Assembly: GCF_900104155.1 (NCBI RefSeq)
Contig: NZ_FMYB01000002.1
Location: 1-64,000, forward strand
Reading direction: 5' to 3'
DNA from: Butyrivibrio sp. INlla16
GTDB taxonomy: Bacteria; Bacillota; Clostridia; Lachnospirales; Lachnospiraceae
DNA: 64,000 bases
Shown here: positions 18,246-26,302 of the stretch, in pieces
How positions within the stretch are numbered: position 1 is the stretch's first letter
How the letters are laid out: each line of letters opens with the position of its first letter
Translations under genes and position numbers: made by a program
The notes under the pieces: model-generated
What the model was told of the DNA's origin: nothing
Database searches by the model: none
What the model saw: only the letters and a program-made list of their open reading frames with translations

Positions 18246-20504
18246 ATGATTAATTATAGTATTAAGGAAAATCAAAACGGACCAACTATCGGATACGTCA
18301 AGGCCGGCGTAATCGAGAAGGATGGTCTTTTTTTCAAGGATTCGGAAGGTACAGGTGAACTCCTTCCTTACGAGGATTGGAGACTATCACCTGAGGAGAG
18401 GGCGAAGGATCTGGCATCAAGGCTTTCAGTTGAAGAGATAGCGGGCCTTATGATGTACAGCGCGCACCAGATAGTGCCTGCAGAGGCAGGAGGGTGGTTC
18501 GGAGCTACCTATAACGGCGGAAAAGCCTTTGAAGAGAGCGGCGCAGCGCCTTCTGATCTGACAGACCAGCAGAGGAAGTTTTTGACAGAGGATCACGTGA
18601 GATATGTTCTTGCGATGATGCTGAAAAACGGCGAGATTGCAGCTAACTGGAACAACGAGATGCAGGCGCTCTGCGAGGAGATGCCACATGCAATTCCGGT
18701 TAATATAAGTACGGATCCAAGACACGGTGCCGGAAGTGCCTCCGCAGAATTTAAAACCGAAGCGAAGGACACCAGCAAATGGCCGTTGGGGCTTGGACTT
18801 GCCGCAACCTTTTCACCGGAGCTTGTAAAAAGGTTTGCCAGAGTCGCAGCCAATGAGTATCGCGCTCTCGGAATTACAACGGAGCTCGGACCGCAGATAG
18901 ATCTTGGAACAGAGCCCAGATGGATGAGAGTCCCGGATACTTGGGGACCTTGCTCCAAGCTTGCCACGGATTATGCGAAGGCATATTGCGAGGGACTTCA
19001 GACCGATCCTGATGCTGTAAGCGGTGATGGTAAGACCAAAGGCGGCTGGGGCAACAAGAGCGTGGCAGCCATGGTTAAGCATTGGCCGGGTGGCGGTCCC
19101 TGCGAGTCCGGAAGAGATGCCCATTATGGCTTTGGAAAATTCGCAGTATATCCGGGTAACAATTTTGAGGAACACTTAAGACCGTTCCTTGAGGGTGCGT
19201 TCAAGCTTGACGGCGGCACCAAGGAAGCTTCTTCCGTGATGCCATATTACACAGTGAGCTATGGAGTGGATCCCTCCGGCAAGAATGTCGGAAACAGCTA
19301 CAGCAAATATATAATCGGAGATCTGCTTCGAGATAAATACGGCTACAAGGGAATTGTCTGCACGGACTGGGGAATCACAGCAGATCCCGATCTGGAGCTG
19401 GATTCCTTCGGCTCAAGATGCTACGGAACAGAGGACCTTAGCGAAGCCGAGAGACATCTTCAGATAATTGAAAACGGTGTCGATCAGTTCGGAGGCAATA
19501 ATAACATAGCTCCGATTCTTGAGGCATATCGCATAGGTTGCGAGCGCCACGGCGAGGAGGCTATGAGAAAACGCTTTGAGGAGAGTGCGCAGAGACTTCT
19601 TGTTAACAGCTTCAGGTGCGGACTATTTGAGAACCCTTATCTTGATGCGAATAAGAGCAAGGAAATCCTCGGCTGCGACGAGTATGTGGAAGAGGGCTTC
19701 AAGGCGCAGCTTCAGAGCATTGCTATGGTGAAGAATAATGGTGCACTTCCTATAGAAAGTGGCGCTGCTTCCGGTTCTGCTCTGGCAGGTGCGGCTAAGA
19801 AGAAGGTTTACATACCCGATCGCCATATCGATGAGCACAAGGGCTTTATGCGTTTTATGGAAAAAGCGCTGGATATACCGGGAGCAAAGCCGGAAGATGT
19901 GGAGCCTTTTTATGAAGTAACGAAGGATACGGCAGAGGCAGACTTTGCAATCTGCTTTATTGAGAGCCCCATAAGTGACGGCTACACAAAGGAGACGGGC
20001 TACAGACCTGTGACACTGCAGTACAGGGAGTATACTGCAACTGCTTCCAGAGCAGAGAGTATCGGTCAGGGTGACTTCAGGGAAAAAGAGAATCCTAATC
20101 GTTCCTACCTTGGAAAATCAAATAAGGCAGCCAACGAGAGCGATCTTAATGCGGTAATCGAAACCAAAAAGAAGATGGGTGATAAGCCCGTAATCGTGGT
20201 CATCCGCATGAACAATCCCTGCATGGTTTCCGAGTTTGAGGAGTATGCTGATGCGATTCTTGTAAACTTCGGAGTGGAGACTAAGGCTGCGCTCACTGTT
20301 ATAAGTGGTGGCTACGAGCCTACCGCAATGCTTCCCGTGCAGATTCCGAAGAATATGGAGACAGTGGAGAAGCACTGTGAGGACAAGCCTTTTGACTATG
20401 AACCTTACAAGGATTCTCTTGGGAATGTGTATGACTTCGGCTTCGGTCTTAACTGGAGCGGAGTAATTAAGGATGAACGTTATAATAAGTATGTGAAAGG
20501 ATGA
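18246..20504 (+). CDS. GH3 beta-glucosidase family enzyme
   Basis: The 752-residue protein has the two-domain GH3 architecture. The N-terminal barrel shows GPQIDLGTEPRWMR, KHWPGGG and GIVCTDWG, in which the Asp of TDWG is the nucleophile position. The C-terminal alpha/beta domain (from about residue 500) carries FAICFIESP and PVIVVIRMNNPC. There is no signal peptide, so it should act inside the cell on imported oligosaccharides such as cellobiose or xylo-oligosaccharides; specificity cannot be told. The start is the ATG at 18246 with AAGGGGAG upstream, rather than the GTG at 18216. It stands upstream of an unrelated secreted-protein gene, 56 bases away. Confidence 0.9.
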   Translation: MINYSIKENQNGPTIGYVKAGVIEKDGLFFKDSEGTGELLPYEDWRLSPEERAKDLASRLSVEEIAGLMMYSAHQIVPAEAGGWFGATYNGGKAFEESGAAPSDLTDQQRKFLTEDHVRYVLAMMLKNGEIAANWNNEMQALCEEMPHAIPVNISTDPRHGAGSASAEFKTEAKDTSKWPLGLGLAATFSPELVKRFARVAANEYRALGITTELGPQIDLGTEPRWMRVPDTWGPCSKLATDYAKAYCEGLQTDPDAVSGDGKTKGGWGNKSVAAMVKHWPGGGPCESGRDAHYGFGKFAVYPGNNFEEHLRPFLEGAFKLDGGTKEASSVMPYYTVSYGVDPSGKNVGNSYSKYIIGDLLRDKYGYKGIVCTDWGITADPDLELDSFGSRCYGTEDLSEAERHLQIIENGVDQFGGNNNIAPILEAYRIGCERHGEEAMRKRFEESAQRLLVNSFRCGLFENPYLDANKSKEILGCDEYVEEGFKAQLQSIAMVKNNGALPIESGAASGSALAGAAKKKVYIPDRHIDEHKGFMRFMEKALDIPGAKPEDVEPFYEVTKDTAEADFAICFIESPISDGYTKETGYRPVTLQYREYTATASRAESIGQGDFREKENPNRSYLGKSNKAANESDLNAVIETKKKMGDKPVIVVIRMNNPCMVSEFEEYADAILVNFGVETKAALTVISGGYEPTAMLPVQIPKNMETVEKHCEDKPFDYEPYKDSLGNVYDFGFGLNWSGVIKDERYNKYVKG

Positions 20505-20560
20505 ATGGTCTGAAAAGATGAATTGCCCCAAAGGGTAAGTTTTCCGAAAGGAGGGGGATT

Positions 20561-21955
20561 ATGTTTAAGCTAAGGAAGTACTTCACGGTGATTTTTTTAC
20601 CGGTATTGTTTCTGTCGTTCATGATGCAGGACAGTGCGTCAGCTGCGACTCCGAAGCAGACGACGGCGACGGTGAACAGACCGGTGCTGACTAAAACGTC
20701 AACAGCATCAAAGGGTGTTTCCGATGAAGATTTTATCGGCATTTGGAAGTATGACGATGTTTCGGTCTATATCACCATTGAAAAAGATAAGACCTGGAGT
20801 GCAACTAACGTCTACCGCATGAAAGTTGATGGCGGAACCTACGAGATTGATGGAGACAAAATCACCCTCACTTTTGATTCAGACGGAGCAAAAGACAGCT
20901 ATACGCTTAATAAGAGTGGGAAGCTTGTCGATGTCGGCGGATCGGAGCTCACTAAAGTAGATGAGATGGTACTGCTCCCGGCTCCCGAGGATAAGCTGAC
21001 GCAGATGACCAGTTTTCCGGACAAATTCGACAGTGTTGATATCTACTATCCTGAACACATGCTTACATCACCAAGAAAAGACATATCCCACGCCCTGAAT
21101 TTTTATCCTGAACATGGAAAAGGCACAGTGGATTATTACAGCAGCATAGTTGTCATGTTCCAGCCTCTTACCGAGGAGTTCGACAGGGATCTCAAGTATG
21201 GCTCAGCCATTGGAAAAAAGGTCATGGGCTATATGCTGGAAGATTTCATCAAGCTTTACTATGAGAAAAAGCTTGTAAAATACATAGGCTCGGATTTTAA
21301 GGACTGCGGTAATTACTACAGCATAAAAGGATACCTTTGGCTTGACGGTACTGTCTTTAAGCAGGAACTTGACTATCCGGTGCGCGGTGTTATCGAACTT
21401 CGCTATTTTGGCCCTGCAGGATATGCGCTTGCTTCCATAGCAATCGCAACAGAGAAACGTGTTGAGAATTATGCGCAGATAGCAGAGAAAATGCTTGATA
21501 GCTGTACCTATAAGAACGACTGGACTACTTCTCCCAAGGCAGTCCCTCCGCAGCCCGCAAAAGCGAAAAGCTCAAAGAAGAGTTCAAGTAAGAGCAGTAA
21601 GAAGAGCTCCGGTAAGAGCTCAAAAAATTCAGGTGGAAGCGATCCCGGAGATTATGGCACCGCATATTATTGGACCGATTCCGATGGAGATGTCTGGTAC
21701 TGGAACGGCTATGAGAATCAGTTTATAAGCTATGGCTCAGACGGCTATGTAGACGATGACGGTTCCTACTATGAATCGAATGACGCTTATGAGGAGCCCA
21801 CTTACTACTATGATGACTACGATGCGTATACCGAATGGAACAGCTCCAGCTATGATGATTACGATAGCGACTATGGTGACTACAGTGACTACAGCGAAGA
21901 CTACTATGGCGGTGATGACTATGGCGGCTACGACTACGGCTACACCGACTGGTAA
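20561..21955 (+). CDS. Secreted protein with Tyr/Asp/Gly-rich tail
   Basis: The 464-residue protein has a signal peptide (about 1-29, ending ASA/A). A first folded domain (about 50-140, FIGIWKYDDVSVYITIEKD..) resembles a small lipocalin-like beta-barrel. A second region (about 145-320) has no recognised family. Then follow a Ser/Lys linker (about 335-365, repeated SSKKS units) and a C-terminal tail of about 90 residues extremely rich in Tyr, Asp, Gly and Ser. The tail includes YYWTDSDGDVWYW and many DYxDYS repeats. The tail could bind metal ions, glycan or the cell wall; that is speculation. The ribosome binding site AAAGGAGG lies upstream. Function unknown. Confidence 0.75.
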   Translation: MFKLRKYFTVIFLPVLFLSFMMQDSASAATPKQTTATVNRPVLTKTSTASKGVSDEDFIGIWKYDDVSVYITIEKDKTWSATNVYRMKVDGGTYEIDGDKITLTFDSDGAKDSYTLNKSGKLVDVGGSELTKVDEMVLLPAPEDKLTQMTSFPDKFDSVDIYYPEHMLTSPRKDISHALNFYPEHGKGTVDYYSSIVVMFQPLTEEFDRDLKYGSAIGKKVMGYMLEDFIKLYYEKKLVKYIGSDFKDCGNYYSIKGYLWLDGTVFKQELDYPVRGVIELRYFGPAGYALASIAIATEKRVENYAQIAEKMLDSCTYKNDWTTSPKAVPPQPAKAKSSKKSSSKSSKKSSGKSSKNSGGSDPGDYGTAYYWTDSDGDVWYWNGYENQFISYGSDGYVDDDGSYYESNDAYEEPTYYYDDYDAYTEWNSSSYDDYDSDYGDYSDYSEDYYGGDDYGGYDYGYTDW

Positions 21956-21961
21956 AAAACA

Positions 21962-21985
21962 GGCCCGTGGGGAATCCCACGGGCC
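21962..21985. terminator. Terminator between convergent genes
   Basis: GGCCCGTGGG and CCCACGGGCC form a ten-base perfect stem with a four-base loop. A T-rich tract follows on the minus strand, so it best serves metI; it may also stop the plus-strand gene. Confidence 0.85.
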
Positions 21986-21991
21986 GTCCTA

Positions 21992-22672
21992 TTATGACAT
22001 TTTTTTATACATGTAGTTGCCGAGCATCTGGATTGCTTGCACGAATGCTATAAGGATAATCGAGCAGACGATCAGGTAGTCGGTCTTGTACTGCTGGTAA
22101 CCGTAACGGATTGCGATGTCACCGATACCGCCGCCGCCGACTGTGCCGGCCATTGCGGAATAACCGATAAGTGAGATTACCAGAAGAACCACACCGTTGA
22201 GCATTCTCGGAATTGATTCCTTTACATAAACCCTCATCAGAATCTGGAAGTTCGAAGCTCCGAATGACCTTGCAGCCTCGATGACTCCGGGATTTGTTTC
22301 GCGAAGACTTGTCTCAAATACCCTTGCAATGTAAGGAATCGCGGATACCGTAAGAGGCACGATGGAAGCTGTGGTTCCGATCGATTTTCCCACACACATT
22401 CTGGTGAAAGGAATGAGAATAACCAGAAGAATGATGAACGGAAAACTTCTGAATACATTTACGATAAAACTCAAAACCTCATAAACAATCTTGTTGGGCT
22501 TAAGGCCGTCCGGCGCTGTAAGCGTTAAGATGATTGCGGGGATGAACCCGATTATTACTGAAAAAAGCGTTGACCAGAACACCATGTAAAGCGTCTGCTT
22601 GAATGCATTTAAAATGATACCGGTCATTCCGCTGTTTGATAAAATTCCGGACATTATTTGATTACCTCCCAT
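21992..22672 (-). CDS. metI: Methionine ABC transporter permease
   Basis: The 226-residue protein has five or six membrane helices and the MetI-type permease signature EAARSFGASNFQILMRVYVKE (EAA loop) that contacts the ATPase. MetNIQ systems import methionine and its derivatives. The gene overlaps the upstream metN by 19 bases, indicating translational coupling. Its substrate-binding partner metQ is not adjacent; a matching gene lies about 2.5 kb away on the other strand. Confidence 0.93.
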   Translation of the reverse strand: MGGNQIMSGILSNSGMTGIILNAFKQTLYMVFWSTLFSVIIGFIPAIILTLTAPDGLKPNKIVYEVLSFIVNVFRSFPFIILLVILIPFTRMCVGKSIGTTASIVPLTVSAIPYIARVFETSLRETNPGVIEAARSFGASNFQILMRVYVKESIPRMLNGVVLLVISLIGYSAMAGTVGGGGIGDIAIRYGYQQYKTDYLIVCSIILIAFVQAIQMLGNYMYKKMS

Positions 22673-23625
22673 GTAACATCTTTTTTATCAAGAAAAGCAC
22701 AGACACTGTCCAGATCTTCTTCCTGAATATTGAGGACAAGACTTCCGTAAACATCCTCTCTGAAATCCTCGAGCTTAGCCCAGCAGATATTGAAATCGCG
22801 GTGAAGCTCCTGTGACATCATTGTAACGATGGGACGCTGATTGCCTTCTCCGTAGAAAAAGAGCTTAATGTTGAGACCTGTTGTAGGAAGCTTGTCGCTC
22901 TCTTCGCGAAGGAAATCTCTGATCTCACGCTCTTTTGGCCAAACGAAGAGCTTCTCGGGCTGACCTACTGAGAGCACCTGACCATTACTTAAAAATGCAA
23001 CCTTTTTACAAATCTGCTTAACTACTTCCATCTGGTGAGTTACCACGATAATTGTGATGCCCATCTCCTGATTGATCTTCTGAAGAAGAGCAAGTATGCC
23101 CTTTGTGATCTCGGGATCGAGCGCACTTGTGGCCTCATCGCAGAGAAGGAATTCAGGATCAAGCGCCAGAGCTCTTGCAATAGCTACGCGCTGCTTCTGG
23201 CCGCCTGAGAGTTCACGCGGCTTTGCATGAACCTTCTCCTCAAGTCCGACGAGCTTTATGAGCTTCAAAATCTTTTCCTTCGCCTCGGGAGTATTCGTAT
23301 TCATGCCCCAGAATTTCATGGGAAGAGCCACGTTCTGATATACATCAAGTCTCTCGAGAAGATTGAAGCTCTGGAAAATCATGCCCATTCTCTTCTGAAG
23401 AAGACGCAGAGACTTTTTATCTCTAATATTAACTTCCTGTCCGTCCACGGTTATGATACCCGAATCATAGGACTCGAGTCCGTTGATGCAGCGAAGAAGC
23501 GTCGATTTGCCAGCGCCGCTCTGACCGATGATACCGAAAATCTCGTGATCCTCGATCTCCATTGATATTCCTTTAAGAACTTCCGTGTTTTTAAAGGACT
23601 TTTTTACATCTTCGATTTTTATCAT
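22654..23625 (-). CDS. metN: Methionine ABC transporter ATP-binding protein
   Basis: The 323-residue protein has a full ABC ATPase domain (about 1-240): Walker A GQSGAGKST, signature LSGGQKQR, Walker B FLLCDEATSALD and the switch His in VVTHQME. The C-terminal ~75 residues form the NIL regulatory domain (about 250-323), which in MetN binds methionine and inhibits transport. It is the first gene of metNI. The 120-base leader shows no S-box or T-box riboswitch that I can recognise. Confidence 0.93.
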   Translation of the reverse strand: MIKIEDVKKSFKNTEVLKGISMEIEDHEIFGIIGQSGAGKSTLLRCINGLESYDSGIITVDGQEVNIRDKKSLRLLQKRMGMIFQSFNLLERLDVYQNVALPMKFWGMNTNTPEAKEKILKLIKLVGLEEKVHAKPRELSGGQKQRVAIARALALDPEFLLCDEATSALDPEITKGILALLQKINQEMGITIIVVTHQMEVVKQICKKVAFLSNGQVLSVGQPEKLFVWPKEREIRDFLREESDKLPTTGLNIKLFFYGEGNQRPIVTMMSQELHRDFNICWAKLEDFREDVYGSLVLNIQEEDLDSVCAFLDKKDVTWEVIK

Positions 23626-23691
23626 TTGAAAAACATCCTTAATTAATCATTATTGTGTTGGAACACACTACTGTATTTTACAATAAGCTGT

Positions 23692-23720
23692 TTGATGATG
23701 GAAGTGTTTCATTTTATAAT
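23692..23720 (+). promoter_or_regulatory. Probable sigma-A promoter of pncC
   Basis: TTGATG and TATAAT are separated by 17 bases. The start codon is 28 bases downstream. Confidence 0.55.
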
Positions 23721-23748
23721 TGAAATAGCAATTTTGTAGGCTTCGGGG

Positions 23749-24270
23749 ATGAAAGAACTAATTATGCAGACCAAAGAAAAACAGATCAGACAAAAATATG
23801 AAAAAATAACAAAGACGCTAATAGAGAAGCACCTGACAATCACTACCATGGAGAGTTGTACGGCGGGGATGGTGGCGTCTCTTTTAACAGATACAGAAGG
23901 CTCGTCGGCGGTGCTGAGAGGGGCGTTTATCACCTACAGCAATGAAGCCAAGATAATGCAGGGAGTGCCGGCAGAAATAATTGAAAAGTACGGAGTGTAC
24001 TCCGAAGAAACAGCGAGGGCTATGGCGGCAGCATGCAGAAAAGCCTACGGAGCTGACTTCGGGATAGGTGTGACCGGTACTATGGGAAATGCCGATCCGG
24101 AGAACAACGACAGCGTTCCGGGAGAAGTTTATTTTGCAATTGCAAGCGAAAAAGGACCGGAGTCATTTAGCAGGACTCTTGATCCTGAAGCGACAAGAAA
24201 TGCATATAAGCTTGTTGTGTGTGACATGATAGCGGATGAACTTATAAGAGAGTTATGGCAAACACTTTAG
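23749..24270 (+). CDS. pncC: CinA C-terminal domain / nicotinamide-nucleotide amidohydrolase
   Basis: The 173-residue protein is a stand-alone CinA C-terminal domain, which in PncC deamidates nicotinamide mononucleotide to nicotinate mononucleotide for NAD recycling. The signature TTMESCTAGMVASLLTDTEGSS is present near residue 30, followed by GAFITYSNEAK and GIGVTGTMGNADP. Full-length CinA would have an N-terminal MoaB-like domain, absent here. The start could be either Met 1 (ATG 23749) or Met 4. A downstream gene on the same strand starts 95 bases later. Confidence 0.88.
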   Translation: MKELIMQTKEKQIRQKYEKITKTLIEKHLTITTMESCTAGMVASLLTDTEGSSAVLRGAFITYSNEAKIMQGVPAEIIEKYGVYSEETARAMAAACRKAYGADFGIGVTGTMGNADPENNDSVPGEVYFAIASEKGPESFSRTLDPEATRNAYKLVVCDMIADELIRELWQTL

Positions 24271-24365
24271 ATTTTGGAATCTTCATTCAAAATCTAATCT
24301 GTGATATCATCTATTTATAGATTTAAAAATTACCTTTTCTTATTTCGAAAGGAGCTTTTTTTCTT

Positions 24366-24971
24366 ATGAGTGTGTCACTAATATTTGAAATCATCGGTTA
24401 TGTGGGATCAGCTCTGGTGCTGCTTTCATTCATGATGGTATCTGTCTACAAGCTTAGGATTGTAAACATGATGGGAAGTCTTGTATGTGTGATTTATGGA
24501 CTTTTGATTCATGCATATCCTACGGTTGTCATGAATCTGGCGCTTGTCGCAATCAATATCTACTATCTTGGCAAGATGAGAAGCACTGATAAAAACTATG
24601 ATCTTGTCAGGGTATCGGGCGATGAAGGCCTTACAAAGTATACGATAGATCTTTATAAGGAAGACATCGCGAAGTGCTTCCCCGGGATTTCCATGGATTT
24701 CAAGGATGTAAACTGCGGTTTTGTGGTTTGCCACAAAGGAACTCCTGCCGGAATTCTGCTTGGAAACCTCAAGGATCACATACTTGATATAAAGCTTGAC
24801 TATTCCATTCCGGAATACCGCGACTTCTCTATCGGCGAATTTTTGATGTCCAATCTCATACACGAGGGCATTGATAAACTGGTCTACAACGGCTCGGATG
24901 AGCATCACAAGGCCTATCTTAGGAAAACCGGTTTCGTGGAGAAAAAGGGACATTACGAGAGAACACTGTAA
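24366..24971 (+). CDS. YgjV-like membrane protein fused to a GNAT-like domain
   Basis: The 201-residue protein has three predicted membrane helices (about 5-25, 30-50, 53-70), in the pattern of the YgjV inner-membrane family (GYVGSALVLLSFMM..LRIVNMMGSLVCVIYG). The soluble C-terminal ~120 residues look like an N-acetyltransferase fold: GFVVCHKGTPAGILLG, IGEFLMSNLIHEGIDKL and the closing YLRKTGFVEKKGHYERTL, typical of GNAT ends. Neither the acceptor nor the role is known. The ribosome binding site AAAGGAGC precedes the ATG. A strong terminator follows, so pncC and this gene may form one unit. Confidence 0.75.
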   Translation: MSVSLIFEIIGYVGSALVLLSFMMVSVYKLRIVNMMGSLVCVIYGLLIHAYPTVVMNLALVAINIYYLGKMRSTDKNYDLVRVSGDEGLTKYTIDLYKEDIAKCFPGISMDFKDVNCGFVVCHKGTPAGILLGNLKDHILDIKLDYSIPEYRDFSIGEFLMSNLIHEGIDKLVYNGSDEHHKAYLRKTGFVEKKGHYERTL

Positions 24972-24979
24972 AAAAATTG

Positions 24980-25013
24980 GGTCGGACTTCTTATACGGAG
25001 TCCGACCTTTTTA
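24980..25013 (+). terminator. Rho-independent terminator
   Basis: GGTCGGACT and AGTCCGACC form a perfect stem, followed by TTTTT. Confidence 0.9.
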
Positions 25014-25147
25014 TAGCTTCCGATTACTATTTCTTATCGGAAAATGGGTTGATTTTATAACGGTCAGGGATTAAAGTTAATAATCATATCTGACATATAA
25101 AAACCCGCTTTAATTATAGGGGCGGATTTAAGAGGAGGACAAAAGTT

Positions 25148-26119
25148 ATGAAAAAGAAGTTTTTGACAAGTATTTTACTTTCTACAGTGCTTACATTTGG
25201 CGCTATTACAGGTTGCGCAGGCTCATCTGCCGGTGACGCAGCCGGAACTGCAGAGAGTACAGAAACCGCCACAGAAGCTGAGAGCACAGAAACAGCTACT
25301 GAAGCTGAGAGCACAGAAGAGAGTGCAGATGCCACAGCAGCTCCTGCAGACGGCGACAATAAGATTGTAGTTGGTGCTACACCCGTTCCTCACGCAGAGA
25401 TCCTTGATAACATTCTTAAGGATGTTCTTGCAAAGGATGGCTGGGAGCTCGAGACAGTTGTATTTAACGACTACGTACTTCCCAATACTTCACTTGAAGA
25501 GGGTGAGCTTGATGCCAACTACTTCCAGACACTTGGCTACATGAATCAGCAGAACGAGGATGCAGGCCTTCACCTTGCAGCAGTAGCAGGTGTTCACATC
25601 GAGCCCATGGGTATCTACTCCGAGAAGTACACAGCTCTTGCTGATATTCCGGACGGCGGTTCAATCGGTATCCCGAACGATCCCGACAACGGTGAGCGTG
25701 CTATCGATCTTCTTGTTCAGAAGGGTCTTCTTACATCAAAGGGCGGCTTTGGTACAGACGACAACTACACAGAGGACGCACTTACAAAGGATGCTGAGGC
25801 AAATCCGCACGGCTATGTGATTACACCTCTTGAGGCAGCATCACTTCCGCTTTCACTTCCTGATCTTGATGCGGCAGCAATCAACGGAAACTATGCTCTT
25901 GAGGCAGGCCTTCCGGATTCACATCCCGCTCTTGATATCGAGGAGTTTGACGATGAGACAACAGTAAAGAGAACCAACTTCCTTGTAGTTAAGCAGGGCA
26001 ACGAGGATTCTGCCAAGATCCAGGCTCTTGTAAAGGCACTTCAGTCCGACGAGGTTAAGGCATACATCGACGAGACCTATAAGGGCGCGGTTATCTCTTC
26101 ATTCATTGATGGACAGTAA
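25148..26119 (+). CDS. metQ: Methionine-binding lipoprotein
   Basis: The 323-residue lipoprotein has a signal ending in the lipobox ITGCAG, an acidic Thr/Glu/Ala linker with near-perfect tandem repeats of the unit ESTETATEA (about 35-65), and an NLPA/MetQ binding domain. That domain shows IVVGATPVPHAEIL, NYFQTLGYMN, IGIPNDPDNGERAIDLL and FLVVKQGNED. These are standard MetQ landmarks, so methionine (D or L) or a related compound is the expected ligand. Its likely partners metN and metI lie at 22-23.6 kb on the opposite strand, so the transporter is split into two transcription units. The ribosome binding site AGGAGGA precedes the ATG. Confidence 0.92.
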   Translation: MKKKFLTSILLSTVLTFGAITGCAGSSAGDAAGTAESTETATEAESTETATEAESTEESADATAAPADGDNKIVVGATPVPHAEILDNILKDVLAKDGWELETVVFNDYVLPNTSLEEGELDANYFQTLGYMNQQNEDAGLHLAAVAGVHIEPMGIYSEKYTALADIPDGGSIGIPNDPDNGERAIDLLVQKGLLTSKGGFGTDDNYTEDALTKDAEANPHGYVITPLEAASLPLSLPDLDAAAINGNYALEAGLPDSHPALDIEEFDDETTVKRTNFLVVKQGNEDSAKIQALVKALQSDEVKAYIDETYKGAVISSFIDGQ

Positions 26120-26169
26120 TTAAAAAACATATAAACGATTTAAGCCAATATTAGAAATCACTCCTACCT

Positions 26170-26219
26170 TAAAAACGCTAAAAGTAGTGCGAAAAAGCAT
26201 TACTTTTAGTGTTTTTTTA
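26170..26219 (+). terminator. Rho-independent terminator of metQ
   Basis: AACGCTAAAAGTAGTGC pairs with GCATTACTTTTAGTGTT with few mismatches, followed by a run of T. Confidence 0.88.
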
Positions 26220-26302
26220 TTTTGGTTTAATATATTTTTTCATAAAAAACAGTTAAGATATAAAAGGAGAATACTACAAACCGCTGATTGAAGGGGGCTT
26301 TC

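Noticed and set aside
23626-23748. SAM riboswitch before metN
   Set aside because: The leader is only about 120 bases, AT-rich, and lacks the conserved S-box core.
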